The position numbers and the translations under genes are program-made. 64,000 nt of DNA, taken from Populus alba (taxonomy: Eukaryota; Streptophyta; Magnoliopsida; Malpighiales; Salicaceae). Below are positions 48,501 through 59,021 of this stretch, one piece after another. The first letter of the stretch is position 1. Each line of letters begins with the position of its first letter. The stretch covers positions 9,343,493-9,407,492 of the forward strand of contig NC_133287.1 of assembly GCF_005239225.2 (NCBI RefSeq), read 5' to 3'. The notes beneath the pieces are model-generated. The model made no database searches, was not told the origin of the DNA, and worked only from the letters and a program-made list of their open reading frames with translations.

Positions 48501-51465
48501 CTTTTTATAGCTAAATTCTAATCCTATACAAATAAAAGGTTTCTGATAGAATGCCAGGGAAGAGCAAATAGTTTTACTATAGGTTAGATAAAGAGTTGGG
48601 TGCTGCTTAACATCTAAATTTATGTATGATATAGTAACATTCATATAAAATAGTTACCCAACATGAACTATTTAGCTTTTTTTTTTTTTTTTTTGTGAAC
48701 ACTAGAAGAAATGATATCTGAAAAACACTAGAAGATTATGGCATTGTGCAAAAAAAAAAAAGTAAAATGTAAGGAATAATGCTGACAAAAAGACATGCTT
48801 TCGCGCCTTGCTGAAGTTTAGCTAGAAGAGTTATCCTAGAAAGCCCTTAAAGCATTACACTATAAAGATTTGAAGACGGAAAAATCCTTAAGAATTCTAG
48901 AATTCCTCTCTAACAAACACTAAGGAACTGCAAACATTGCACAACTACACAAAATTTTACAATCCTTTCTCCTCCCAAAACCCACCAAGTGCAGCAGCAA
49001 TAAGCCTTCCACCCTAATGGTGCAAACGCATTGCTCATTGCAAATAGCAAATGAATGACCTACTCCAAATCTCCCCATTGTTATGAAACACAGAGCACAA
49101 GGAAGACAGCCTTATACCGCCTTCTATATTACAATAAATCCTTCATACTAATTTACAATTCACCATTGCCCATGTGAAAGCACTGACATACCAACAATGG
49201 CATCTTGACTTTCCAAATAAAATTAACTACAAGGAATCAAGTTCAGAGAAGAGAATGGAAAGCCTTGCAGGAATAAATAAATAATATGCTTCCAAAAGTT
49301 CACACCCTACTATTGGATGTCAAGAAGAATCTAAAAGTCTAAATTCAAGGCTTCACCTTTTTTATAAAAAAATAAATGGGTGCTTTGTACAATTTAAAGT
49401 GTAGAAAAATGAAATAAGTATCAGCTTTTATTTGCATAAAGGAAACGTTGGTTTTGGGTGGAGGATGGTTACATATGAAATTAACTCCATGGTCTCATGA
49501 GACTGGTATTGGGGCACTCTTAGAGACTCCCCCAAATGTTGAATCCTGGGAGGGGGGGGGTTGTTGGTGCATTAACCCTTATGGAATCCCTAGATTTCAA
49601 AGACCACAACTACATCCCCTGAATAACTCCAAGTGCCATCTACAACTTCTGTAAAAAGCACCATGAAAGCCATTGCACGAATGCATACAAATCATTTTGG
49701 CATCCAAGAAAAAAAAAAATCCATTCAAAAGGATTCTCAAATCTTTCTGCTATCTACTAACAAACTATTTGAAAACACTTTAAGCACTACACCAATTGTT
49801 ATCCCACAACCAGTGTTAGCACTACACCAATATCTTATCCCATAACCAGTGTTGTCAAAGGCAAAAGGCACTAAGCCTGTAAAATGCCCAAGGCACTAGG
49901 CGCTCGTCTAAATGAACCAAGGCGATATGCTATAAATAAAAAAATACATGTAATATTATATTATATAAATCTAAAATATATATCTTCCCAATTAAGATTA
50001 GATCGATAGAAAATCAAAAGAAAATATAAAATACCATTACATAGTGATATAAAGTTATGTTTTTCACCTTTAAAACAAAATAAGATAATTTAAAGTAGTG
50101 AGTAGCCAAATAGATTAAAATAAAAAATTAAATATAATCATCTTTATTCATTAATCTTCAAAAACATCTTCATCCATGCTTTCTTCTCCTTCACTTGAAT
50201 CCTTCATATCCTCCATTTCATGATTATAATCCAAATCCTCATCTGTCAAACCATACTACACTTGTACAGATGTGTTGTTCTCCGACTTCCACTATTGAAA
50301 AAAGAAAGTGTGGCTGGTGTTTCTCTTCTAAGTGCCCTTCATTGTCTGCTTGTCTCCCACTTTAATGATTTTTTTCAATTTTCTTACCCTAATCTTTTTT
50401 TTTTTTTTTTACAAAATACCCCTAATTTGTTTCTTGTGGTAAATTAAAAAAAAATGACAAATACATCAAAACATAAATAAGTTAAAAAAAACATCCAACA
50501 GAAAGGAACTTCAAGCAGGCACTAGCCTTGATGCCTTGCACCCACTTACAAGGCGCTCGCCTAGGCGATGCTTAAGGCACTGGGGCCTCGCCTCACCTGT
50601 AGCATCTCTTGACAACATTGCCCACAACTCCCCAAAACTCTCGAAAATTCTAGATGCGGCAATAAGACTTCAAACATATATCTATGCCAATGTCGTCCTG
50701 TCCCAGTGACAAGATTGACATTTCACTCAGGAAAGACTTTGTTGCCAGAAAAGTAAGCGGCACGCATACAATTACTGCAATAAATCCAAACAGCTAGCAA
50801 GGAGTTTCAACACTGAAAAATGTATCCATTGATAGGGGAAAAAAAATTCAATTTACGATCAATTTGCATAAAATGCTAGAAGTAAATTTATATCATAATT
50901 TTCCATATCTAAGAAAAAAAAAAGTGATATTTTGAACCAACCGGCAACTCTTTGAGGTTCGCTTCTCTTAGCATCAGAAAGAAACCCTTGGAGACTACTC
51001 GCTCTGGAGTATATCGAAATACTATCCCCTCTAGATATGATCTTAGCCATTGCCACTGATGCCAAATGCCGCACTGGCCGACGCGCGCCAAGCTTGAGCA
51101 ATGAATACAATGCATCCTCGCATTTTCTTTGCCATAACAAAATAGATTCCTGACATTATTAAACCAAAAAGAAAACGATAAATCAAAGAAAATCCAAAAC
51201 GCACCATAAAACCAAAAAAATACAATAAGACCTGCAGATTTTCGAAGAATTAAAAAAGAAGGCGTTTTAATAAAAGAAGAGAGTAAGGGAAGGGAAGGAC
51301 CTGTGGCTCTTCATCGATGGCGGAGAGGAGATCGGAGAGGAGATCGAAAGAGAGGAGAGGGTCAGGGGATTGTTGGGAAGCGGAGGCGCCTATGGATTCT
51401 AATTGTGCGACTAAAACACCGAATCGAGAGAGAGGCACGTTCTCTCTCACGAAGTTCTTTGACAT
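15061..51465 (-). CDS. SWEETIE: SWEETIE/HEATR5-family giant HEAT-repeat protein, 48 coding exons
   Basis: I traced 48 exons from MSKNFVRENVPLSRFG at 51465 to a TGA at 15061-15063: 6,693 coding nt, 2,230 residues, every junction in phase. Length and exon-by-exon content fit Arabidopsis SWEETIE, a single-copy protein of about 2,200 residues that affects sugar and trehalose metabolism and senescence. It belongs to the HEATR5/yeast Laa1 family, whose members work with the AP-1 clathrin adaptor (family knowledge). Nearly the whole chain is helical HEAT-type solenoid. Residues about 1980-2230 form an acidic, low-complexity tail. Only intron 4 departs from GT-AG. Five introns carry transposons or microsatellites, explaining the 36-kb span. 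Identification is strong; a trafficking role is inferred. Confidence 0.95.
18666..22588 (-). CDS. SWEETIE: SWEETIE-like gene, coding exons 34-41 (residues 1247-1634)
   Basis: Exons: 22520-22588, 21468-21524, 21057-21143, 20838-20966, 20519-20722, 19959-20414, 19249-19314, 18666-18763. They carry ISTIQFENMRPIGVRLL, LPGHLLLEQYQAQLVSAVRT, the RPLNDFKDVYYPSFAEWV segment, LGKYWIGVLKDYSYICL and, in the 456-nt exon 39 (the largest internal exon), LEESWPVILQALALDAIP and EDYRFLWGFSLLVLFQ. Confidence 0.92.
22677..26353 (-). CDS. SWEETIE: SWEETIE-like gene, coding exons 27-33 (residues 1000-1246)
   Basis: Exons: 26304-26353 (only 50 nt), 26015-26114, 25872-25928, 25712-25779, 24805-24898, 23504-23730, 22677-22821. 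They encode SVIAEISSWQE, RFTQQLVLFAPQAVSVH, STLRHLIEKDP, a variable acidic loop in exon 32 ending GEDDENMVSSS, then HLRYRTRVFAAECL and the DWLVLHVQELISLAYQ helix. Exon 32 is the natural site for an unstructured loop between solenoid blocks. Intron 31 contains an unexplained coding-like stretch. Confidence 0.92.
23731..24804 (-). other. SWEETIE intron 31 with an unexplained coding-like stretch (24430-24536)
   Basis: After a good acceptor (TTTCAG at about 24531-24536, minus strand) the sequence reads VTALIHDISSLLLET in one frame. A one-base shift then gives QALQALVGCLAKAPKV. It does not correspond to the SWEETIE protein, whose exons 31 and 32 join in phase without it. It may be a gene fragment carried in or a cryptic exon. 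The remainder of the intron shows nothing recognisable. Confidence 0.25.
26568..31131 (-). CDS. SWEETIE: SWEETIE-like gene, coding exons 17-26 (residues 629-999)
   Basis: Exons: 30964-31131, 30703-30789, 30448-30541, 30247-30315, 30023-30145, 29872-29940, 29381-29485, 29099-29187, 27276-27432, 26568-26717. Conserved pieces include DKRDAWLGPWIPGRDWFED, VNQMLLCFGIMFASQ, ASQRRASSEGLGLLARLGN and GRLINAIVAVLGPELAPGS. Exons are compact (69-168 nt) with introns mostly under 600 nt, apart from introns 24 and 25. Confidence 0.93.
28018..28061. repeat. Compound AT/AC microsatellite in intron 24
   Basis: (AT)n then (AC)n then (AT)n without interruption, in the 1.7-kb intron 27433-29098, which otherwise holds only AT-rich noncoding sequence and an A-run near 28665. 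Confidence 0.95.
31256..40030 (-). CDS. SWEETIE: SWEETIE-like gene, coding exons 11-16 (residues 413-628)
   Basis: Exons: 39962-40030, 39085-39210, 38460-38563, 32728-32860, 32499-32605, 31256-31366. They encode VPLEFKELFDST, the VRIEAALALRVLAEVDP helix pair, LGYPARLPRSVLELSKKML (joined across intron 13), EKEAGWLLLSSLL and VWSAAVDALTAFVR. Intron 13 (32861-38459, 5.6 kb) is swollen by a copia retrotransposon in the opposite orientation, yet both of its splice sites (donor CCAG|GTAATT, acceptor GCTCAG|A) remain intact. Confidence 0.92.
33345..33568 (+). repeat. 5' LTR of the intronic copia element
   Basis: TGTTAGCTGTAATATC ... TTTTGACA, directly followed by TGGTATTAGAGC (33569-33580), a diverged initiator-tRNA primer site. 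It includes ACTATTTAAAGAG, a possible TATA region. Confidence 0.85.
37788..38009 (+). repeat. 3' LTR of the intronic copia element
   Basis: TGTTAACTGTAATATC ... TTTTTACA, preceded by the tract TTTTTGGGGGG (37777-37787) and matching 33345-33568 along its length with scattered changes and one rearranged stretch near its start. Confidence 0.85.
39388..39420. repeat. Poly-C/poly-A run in intron 11
   Basis: An uninterrupted run of C followed directly by a run of A; simple low-complexity sequence prone to length change and sequencing error. Confidence 0.8.
40545..43650 (+). mobile_element. Candidate solo LTR or LARD-like insertion in SWEETIE intron 10
   Basis: Intron 10 (40031-44119) holds about 3 kb unlike the rest of the gene. 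It contains CTATAAATAGATCTCTC at 40740 (TATA-like with a pyrimidine initiator region), a long noncoding body, a 62-bp tandem array, and an end at GGGTTGTTACA (about 43650). No gag or pol coding is seen. Size and layout suggest a long LTR left alone after recombination, read on the plus strand. Boundaries are approximate and no target duplication was found. Confidence 0.4.
42661..42905 (+). repeat. Four tandem copies of a ~61-bp unit
   Basis: Units start at 42661, 42721, 42783 and 42845. Each reads roughly AAATTGACTAGTACT...GTAGTACTA...GCATCAATTTGATT-TGATGAC. The last copy is the most diverged (GACGTCAATTTAGTTGACG). Confidence 0.9.
44120..51465 (-). CDS. SWEETIE: SWEETIE-like gene, coding exons 1-10 (residues 1-412)
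   Basis: Exons: 51301-51465, 50942-51149, 48287-48393, 46509-46745, 46314-46403, 46125-46212, 45661-45725, 45148-45252, 44282-44371, 44120-44200. This is the most conserved part, with LLWQRKCEDALYSLL, ARRPVRHLASVAMAKII, RCLGELYQHFGR and DKSFVVRIAGARCLK as HEAT-helix segments. The start ATG at 51465 follows an A-rich leader and is the first Met of the conserved N-terminus. Intron 2 holds a hAT element and intron 3 a short repeat. Exon 4 must end at AAG (46509) with a GC donor to keep the conserved VKALEDP in frame. Confidence 0.93.
45551..45599. repeat. Compound AG/AAG microsatellite in intron 7
   Basis: (AG)n passing directly into (AAG)n, 62 bases from the acceptor-distal end of the intron. 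Likely length-variable between individuals. Confidence 0.95.
46507..46508 (-). other. GC splice donor of intron 4
   Basis: Exon 4 ends ...GTCAAG and the intron begins GCAGGT. The next exon starts GCCCTTGAG after TAG. Using the nearby GT (three bases inside) breaks the frame or meets a stop, whereas the GC donor restores VKALEDP, conserved in the family. GC-AG introns are a known minor class in plants. Confidence 0.75.
47079..47283. mobile_element. Short interspersed repeat (MITE-like) in intron 3
   Basis: Begins TGTTTGGGAGTGTGGTTGCG and ends with ACAAACAAG, giving a short imperfect inverted end (TGTTTG with CAAACA). The interior has TTTTTCACTT and ATTAGCGCATCAAAATGAT. I recognise the start as a high-copy sequence of Populus-type genomes from memory. 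No coding capacity. Confidence 0.5.
49847..50620. mobile_element. Non-autonomous hAT-type transposon in intron 2
   Basis: 774 bp with inverted ends CAGTGTTGTCAAAGG and CAATGTTGTCAAGAG (read inward). Flanks CCCATAAC (49839-49846) and CCCACAAC (50621-50628) form an 8-bp target duplication with one mismatch, the hAT signature. Sub-terminal GGCGC/GCGCC-rich blocks (AAGGCACTAGGCGCTC left, AAGGCGCTCGCCTAGG right) are arranged as inverted repeats. On the minus strand near 50155-50235 a short frame ends EGEESMDEDVFED and a stop, like the acidic end of a hAT transposase. No transposase core remains. Confidence 0.75.
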
Positions 51466-53810
51466 TTTTTCTTTTCTTTCTTTCTTTTTAAAGATCTTGT
51501 ATTAGACGGATTGAAGATAGAGGGATAGTAGTTGAAGAACTAGACGCATTGTTGTTGTTTAAATTTCTCTAAACAGGCTCGGCTGTAAGAAAGAATTTTA
51601 CAGGCTCGGCTGGGTAAGAGACGAAAGAGAGTGAGCTGGATTTGATTCGAAGGGATTTGTGTTTGTTGCTCAGACTTGAAATGAATTGAAAGTAGACGTG
51701 TAAAAAAAAAAAGGGTACAGGCGATGGCGTTTCTAAAATGGTAACAAAAATTTGGACCTAGTTCATTAATTGTAAAATAAAACGATAAATAATAATTTGG
51801 TTAGATTAATAATATAATTATAAAATAAAAGGTTAATGATAATAAAAAATAATAATAACTAATTATAAATATTATTAAAAAAAAAACCCTCTAAATATTT
51901 CTAAAATTAATTTTATTTGATAAAAAAATATAAAATTAAATAAGAACAGGACAATCTTAAATTAAAAAAAAAAATACAAGATTCGAAGTTTAATTACCAA
52001 CAAGGCAACTAAATGATGAATTAAAAAAAAATTAATTTTAAAAAAAAATTAAAAAAAAAAAAAAACTTTGATGCTTCTAGTCTAGCACCTGGTTACTGGC
52101 AAAACAACAAGGTCGTTGCCTCATCAGACGCAACGCCTCTTCAGCAACAACATCACTAATCTTCTAGTGTAAGGTTGTGTGACGTGAAGGGTTATCCCTC
52201 ACATTGTTAACTAGTAACGATTACGGCAGATGTTGCTGATAGCGGGCAGAAAGCCCACTACCAATAATAAAGAAGAAGAAGATAAAAAGGGGTAGAAACT
52301 CTGATGTCTCTTTAGAGTGTGGAAAAATTACCTTCTTACTCCTATCCTTTTTAATTTTAAATATTAAGCTTTTAAGTTTGTATATTATAAAAACGTTTCT
52401 AAAACTTTAATCCTTATTACAATTTAAGATCTTAATATAAATTATGAATTTGCTCTTTATAAATAAAATTTAGATTTTATACGATTTTATACCCTAAATT
52501 AAAATTAATTGTAGAAATAATTTTTCTAATAGCATTATGAATGAATTACATTGTTAAATTAATTTTTTTTTTTAGTTTTATAATATCCTAATGGGATTAT
52601 GATTCATTTAATTAAATTTTAGAAAAAATAGTTTTTTTAATTTAATTAGAGTTTTTTAAGCCAAATTTTTTTTGAAATTTATCAAATTGAATTTGATTGG
52701 ATATTTTTTAAGTGTTAAAAATATTATTTTAAATTGCACATAAAGTTAATAATTAGAAAAGCATGCAATATATTTTAATTATGTATATTAAAATGTTTTA
52801 TGGATGATGGGTGACTGTGGGCATTAAAGATCAATATGATTGTATTTTTATTTTATGGTTGAATGGTTGTGATTTTTATTAAATAAGGCATGTATGTCTT
52901 GTCTCATATCTATTTTTTATTCTAGGTTGTAATTCTTTTCACATTTAATTCCCCTATAATAAATCTTGATAGAAAATTATTATGCAATCAAAATGCTTGT
53001 AATGAACTAATAAAAACTTACCATAGCTGCCTAAAATTTGACCATCTAATTTCCTTCAATGGCTCGAGAAAATTAGCTTAGATATGTTCATAATCATTCA
53101 ATTAGAATGGCATACTAGAGTTGTGTGTTTTATATATAAATTGTTATGTATGAAATGTATATATGTTATATCATCTTATATATGAGACTTAATTAATTGA
53201 TAATAAATCTCTCATTAATATATTAAGTACATGTTGAGAACATGAATAGTTGTCTTCCAATTTTATATGCATAAGGAAAAAAAAAGTTATATTCATTGAT
53301 AATTTGTTGAATCACTCAATATTATCATTAATCAAATATGCTTAATGCTATAAAATTGGGTCGTACTTAACTAACTTGTATGATTTGGATATGTCACCTA
53401 TGATCATATGAAGTTTGAGGCATGAGTTAGGCGAAATAAATATGATATGTTTAGATAAAGAATTTTTACCTAAGCGATCTAGGAGTTACATAGAGGTGTG
53501 ATTAATACGCTATATTATCTATTTAATTTAATTTTATTTTAATTTGTTGAGTCACTCAAGATCAGATAAATTAAATAAGATCCTAATCCATTAGAAAAAC
53601 CTAAAAGAGATTTCTTGTATTAATAGAGAGAGCTATTAATTTGCAAGAAAATTAGTGGGAGATTAAATTAGGATTAAAGACCTTATCTAAATTTGAAATT
53701 AAATAAGTATGCATGAAAATAATACTTGTTCTCTTTACATTAATATGTTGAGTCATGGTTTTACTAATCTTATGGATAGAATTTTCCCTCCCCTACTATA
53801 ATATCTTTCT
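51466..53810. other. Intergenic: SWEETIE promoter side and AT-rich spacer
   Basis: Directly upstream of the SWEETIE start lies an A/G-rich leader (minus strand) and about 200 bases of mixed composition likely to hold the promoter; no TATA box is obvious. From 51750 to 53800 the DNA is strongly AT-rich apart from a more balanced patch at 52080-52320. No gene, RNA or element is recognised. Confidence 0.45.
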
Positions 53811-54406
53811 AATGGGTCACCTAATTTGACCTATACAACTTGGTCAAAGAAAGACAATTGTTTCTTGAGTTGCTTGCTTGCTTCTATTACAGAAAAGGTA
53901 GTCTCTATTGTCTATGGTATGAAAACATTTAGACAAGTATGATATGCTCTTCACAATCAAATTTTTTTTATTATTAACTTCATGGTTTAAGATTGTTCTA
54001 TTAAAGAGATAACTTCAGACCATTACTCAAGGTCATCGGTCTTGTACTGATTTTATAAAAGAAGTCAAGAGCTTGGTTGATCAATTAATAACTACAAGGA
54101 AAAGTACTAGTGATTAAAATTTCATTAGCTTTCTATTGGGAGGACTTCAACCAACCTTTAACCCTTTTATCACCTCCTTTAACTTTACAAGTCATGACAA
54201 ATATATTTTTTTTCCTATGGTTTCAAGCTGAACTCTTAAGTTTTGAGACTCTTATTGATGTACAAGTCAACCTTGCCATTAATCAGCACTATGCATTTAT
54301 AGCAAATAAAAAAAAACCTAATGTTTCCAAGGAAGAAAAAATTACAAACACCTCCCAAGTCTAACTACATCATTCATCTTATAGTTAAAATAAAAATAAT
54401 TCTACC

Positions 54407-54990
54407 ACTCATCCCAATCAACCTACCAATAAAGACCAATCTGTTAGATTTGTAATAAGAAATGTGATATATCACTCTTGATTATTATCATTCCTTTGAC
54501 TTTTTTTTGAGGATGGTTGCCACTTACTGATCTTACTATGGATGCTAAAGTCAATAATTCTTTTGATCAACATGTCTAGTATATAGATAATAAAGCGATC
54601 AATTATATCATAGCCAATACAACAACTTTAACTAATTAATAATCCTACGAGCGTGGTGATACTTTCCAAGTTATCAAAAAACTAGAAATTCAACTCTAAA
54701 CTTTGATCATACCTACTCATCTCAATTAAAATGCTAATGAAAGACCAAATTGTTAGATTTGGGGTAAAAAAAGATATACTACTCTTGACTATTATCACCA
54801 TTTTCACTTTTTTTTCAAGAATGGTTGCAACGTGCTAATCTTACTACAATAGTTGCTAAAGTCAATAATTATTACGAATAACATGTTTAATACATGGATA
54901 GTAGAGCAAACACTCATATCACTACTAATGCAACAAATTTAACTAACTAACAGCCCTAAGAGGGTGCAGATATTATTTAAGTTAGCAATG
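54407..54990 (+). repeat. Tandem pair of a ~308-bp copia zinc-knuckle/protease segment
   Basis: 54407-54714 and 54715-54990 carry the same ordered landmarks: ACTCATC, a (T/A)(A/T)GTTAGATTT box, TATCA(T/C)CA, GGTTGC, AAAGTCAATAATT, ACATGT and CAACAA. A third copy lies at 56175-56510 beyond an LTR-like block. Confidence 0.75.
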
Positions 54991-56172
54991 ATGAGAACTA
55001 ATAAGCACCACAAAAAGATCCATTAAAGGTGCTAATTATATCAACTACAAAGTCAAGGCCAATAAGATTAAAGAGACGGTTTTAGGCTTATTTTGTTTTT
55101 CCTAATATATAATTTTATACTAACAAACATAACTTTTAATATGATTATTGGATCAAGCTAGAATTTTACCAAAAGATTTTATAGGTATTGTTTTATATAG
55201 GGTTAAAATTTCGTAGCAATATGAATTTAGAAAAGCCTTGTAATAAATATAAAAAGCTATTCTGCAAGAATGACATTATTTTTCTAGTTGACTTTGGATT
55301 ATCTTTTGTTTTGATTTATGGATTTTTCTACAAGGTATATTTATTATCCTATAAGGATCTCTTATGCGGGCTACATAAATAGGCAATATCTTAAGAAATT
55401 ATATAGCTAGTAGTTTCTTTATTTTGTAAGGAATCTTAATTTAACAAGGATTCATAATTTGTAGTTGATTCTTTATTTGTTAAGGAAACATATGCGATAG
55501 CTTAAGAGCTCTATTTATGCAGGGATTTCATATTTTTAAGGACACTAATTTAGCAATTTGCTTGAGGAGTATGCTTCTATGTTTTGCAAGGATACACAAA
55601 AATTAACAGCTTTTTTTTTTTTTTTTAAGGACTACATAAGTTGACAACAAGCTTTATTTATACAAGTGATGAATTCCTTTATTTATTTGGATAACTGATG
55701 TACAAAATTATGGTTTGAAATAATAGACTTTGGATTTTGTTTAGTTTTCATACTTGAAGCTTTATTTCATATACTTTGTGTTTTATTTAAATTGGGTTTG
55801 ATGTCACCCCATTAGTTCATTAGGGTTGAGTTTATTTTGACCCTTTAAGTACTTTTTTATAAGGTTTTCAATTTAGATTTATATTCATTTTTGTCGTTGC
55901 ATATTATGTGCTTGTACGTGATAGAATTTTTTTACTTTTGATTATTCATTGAACTATCTTGACTTATCAAAGAATAATTATATTTACGGCATCTTCCTTA
56001 TACCTCTTGTCCCTGAATCTCTATAATCATTAGATAGGGGTTTTATTTCAGTAGTTTTGGTTCCTCATTTTATATAATCATTAGGTTGAGATTTTATCAA
56101 TCAAATCTGATTTTGGATTTCTTAGGTTTGTTTTTTCTTACACATGGGTTATTATCTTTGGTGTTCACATCA
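54989..56172 (+). mobile_element. Candidate solo LTR inserted between repeat copies
   Basis: Starts TGATGAGAAC and ends TTCACATCA, an inverted TGATG/CATCA pair like that of the LTR at 8613. No primer site follows, so it would be a solo LTR. It contains TTAGGGTTGA and a TATAAGG-like stretch near 55860, and a TTGACTTATCAAAGA box resembling one in the 8613 LTR. It separates copy 2 (tail lost) from copy 3 of the copia segment. No target duplication is visible. Confidence 0.45.
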
Positions 56173-56174
56173 TT

Positions 56175-56510
56175 ACTCATCCTAATCAACCTCCTAATGA
56201 TAGACTAATCTGTCAGATTTATGTTAAGAAAGGAATGTTGCTCTTGAATGTTATCATCACTTTGACTTTTCTTTTCAGAGATGGTTTCTATTTACTAATA
56301 TTGCTATTATGGCTGCAAAAGTTAACAATTCTTAAGACCAACATGTTTGGTATACGGATAGTGGAGCAAATGCTCTTATCACTACCAATACAACAAAATT
56401 TAACTAACCAAAAATCCTATAAGGCTGATGATACTATCTAAGTTGGTAATGTCTTAGGTTTAGTTGTCAAACAAACTAGAAATTGAACTCTAAACCTTGA
56501 TCATACCTCA
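56175..56510 (+). repeat. Third copy of the copia zinc-knuckle/protease segment
   Basis: The best preserved copy. The protein reading WYTDSGANAL is the copia protease active-site region (frame 56235-56441 and its neighbours). It is followed by the AACTCTAAACCTTGATCAT block also seen at the end of copy 1. Confidence 0.7.
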
Positions 56511-58966
56511 TTCAAACTCATCAATATCCTTCACTATCCTAATGCTTTTGTAAATATTTTATCAATTAACCAACCCTGGCTACAATGATTGTTACTTTGT
56601 ATTATCTGATATTGATTTTTGTGTAAATAAAAATAAGACAAGTCGCATCCTGCTTTAAAAACTAGTTGAAAATGGACTTTTTCCCACTTGTTAGTCATAA
56701 GAGCTTTTTTAATAATCTGTGTTACTTACTACTATGCTAGGAATAAAAATTCAAAGGAACACTAGCATAAACGTACATGGCATCCATCCAAGTCCACCTT
56801 GAATCATTTGTGTAATTATTTATCTATTTATGATTTTTTTTAAACAATTAAGTTTCCACAACTCTTGTCAATTAGGAAAAGCTATAAAACTTCCTTTTAG
56901 TAGATTCATATGGTGTATCCATTGCAATCTAAATTCAATGCATTTGTTATTTTCTAAGAATACAAAGTTTTTGTTGAAAATTTATTCTCTTCTAAAATTC
57001 AACAATTACAATGGGATAATGGGGGAGAATATCTTTTCAATAATTTTAAATTTTGTTTTGGCAACATATAGGATATATCATAGATTAACTTACCTTTATA
57101 CTTCACAACAAAATGGTATTGCAAAAAAAAACACATTGACATATCCAAAAAAATGGTTTAACTTTATTAGCAATAACAAATCTACCAAATAAATATTAGA
57201 TTGATGCCTTTTTACAACAATATTACTCATAAATCGACCACCTACTTGTCCTACATGATTTATCTACTTACTTTATGATCCATAAAAAAACTGCCATCAT
57301 AAATTCCCTTAAGATTTTTAGATATTCCTGTTATCCTTACTTATAACCCTATAAAGATCATAAGCTATCTTTTCATAGCAAACAATGTCTCTTTCTTGGA
57401 TATGCTAATCAATAACAAGGATAAAGTTTCCTAGAGTTGAACATGTTTAAGGTCTGCATTTCCAAACATGTAGTATTTGATGATAACTTATTTTCAACAA
57501 AAGATAAATGCCACATTTCACCAGATAAAGATAGCAAGATGTTGACAAATATGTTTCCTATCTCTTATGCAATTCTAATATCTTTAAATTCTGAAAATAA
57601 ATATACCACCTAATTCTTCTCGAAAATGATAATGCTTAACCTTCATCTTTCTTTTTTGATTAAAATACTATATCACCTACAAATCCTTTAGACCCTAACC
57701 TAAACATAACTCCATCCTTACAAATTCCTCACTAACATCAGACATCTCTTACTCTTCCATCTCTATAAATTCCTCAACACCATGACATAGTTATCATAAC
57801 ACATTCTAAAACAAGAAATTAAAAACTTAAATAATATCTTGGTTTTAAAATATTTTATACAACTTGTCATTTTTTTTATTGTTTGCAAAATATACTTATA
57901 GAATATGAGCCAACTTGCCATGCACAAGCAATAACAAAATATGAAAAGAGACAAACTATGAGATGTGAATTTGGTGCTTTAATGGAGAATAAAATGTTGT
58001 CTTTATGTCCAAGGCCAAAAGGTAAACATGTTGTGAGGAATAAATAAGTATTTAAAATTAAATGATGTACTTAATATAACATTGAATACTACAAAGCCAA
58101 ACTTATGGTAAAAGAATTTGATAAAAAATCTAGAATTGACTACTTTGACCTTTCTCTCCGGTAGTTAAACTAACTATAATTAGATTGGTTTGATCACTTG
58201 CTGTAACATTTAGTTGGAAAACTAAATATTTCCAATGCATTTCTACTTGGCACCTTTAATGAAGAATTTTATATGGAACAATCTTAACGAAACATTTATA
58301 AGACTCAACTTGATCTAGTATGTCATTTTTATGGATATTTTTACAGCTTTAAACAAGCTGCAAGAGCTTGGTTTTGAAGGTTATCTCAACAATTATTAAA
58401 GCTTGGTTTTGAGGAATCCAAAGTTGATTATTATTTGGTTATGTCATTCACTAATACTTTTAGACCTTTTGTGTTGGTCTAAGTAGATGATATCATTATC
58501 ACTAGATCTAGCTTTTCTATCATTCATTCTTTCATTGTTAGTTTAAAGGGAAAATTTCATCTTCGTGATCTCCTTGACATCACAAAAATGATTGGTGTTA
58601 AACATCTAGCTTGTCCTCTGACTTCAGGAATGAAACTCTCCTCTAATAAGGACACAATTATGTCGGACCCTATAGAATACATGCGTGTTCCAGATCTGTC
58701 TTTCTTCGCCTCCTACTATCTGATGTGATAGCATTAGAGCAGAGCACTAGCCTTAGCCTCGAATCCTGTCTTCCATGCAAGAACCAAGCATGTGAAAACT
58801 GAGTATCATTTTAATTAGAGAAAAGATGGTTAATGAAGCAGTTAAACATATGTCCATTATGTACCAGTTGACAGATATATTTACTAATGGACATACTGCA
58901 ACTCGATTTCAAGTTCTAAGATCCAAATTCATGGTTCGCCAACTACCTGATTAGTTTCCTGGAGGT

Positions 58967-59021
58967 GTTAGAGTATGTATTGACTTAGTCACTAATCAGT
59001 TGCAAGAATCAAGATGATAAA
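58967..59021 (+). repeat. Start of the 3' LTR of the second copia element
   Basis: TGTTAGAGTATGTATTGAC directly after the plus-strand priming tract. The LTR end cannot be placed because no 5' partner was found. Confidence 0.4.

Larger units (their letters stand above)
53811..58966 (+). mobile_element. Second decayed Ty1-copia retrotransposon
   Basis: Plus-strand remnants in copia order: gag (VKSLVDQLITT near 54070, then LLGGLQPTFNPF near 54130), a zinc knuckle followed by a DSGA protease-like box (best copy about 56200-56380), integrase (YTSQQNGIAKK near 57100), reverse transcriptase (LGFEGYL to a VDDIIIT-like box, 58360-58510), and an RNase H end (TDIFTNGHTATRFQ near 58875). Stops break every part. 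The 3' limit is the tract CCTGGAGG before TGTTAGAG at 58967, the expected start of the 3' LTR. A matching 5' LTR was not found. Confidence 0.8.

Noticed and set aside
51303..51505. Arginine-rich plus-strand frames over SWEETIE exon 1
   Set aside because: Shadows of the conserved N-terminal exon on the opposite strand.
57763..57954. Minus-strand 63-codon frame
   Set aside because: Lies within the decayed copia element on the other strand and has no recognisable content.
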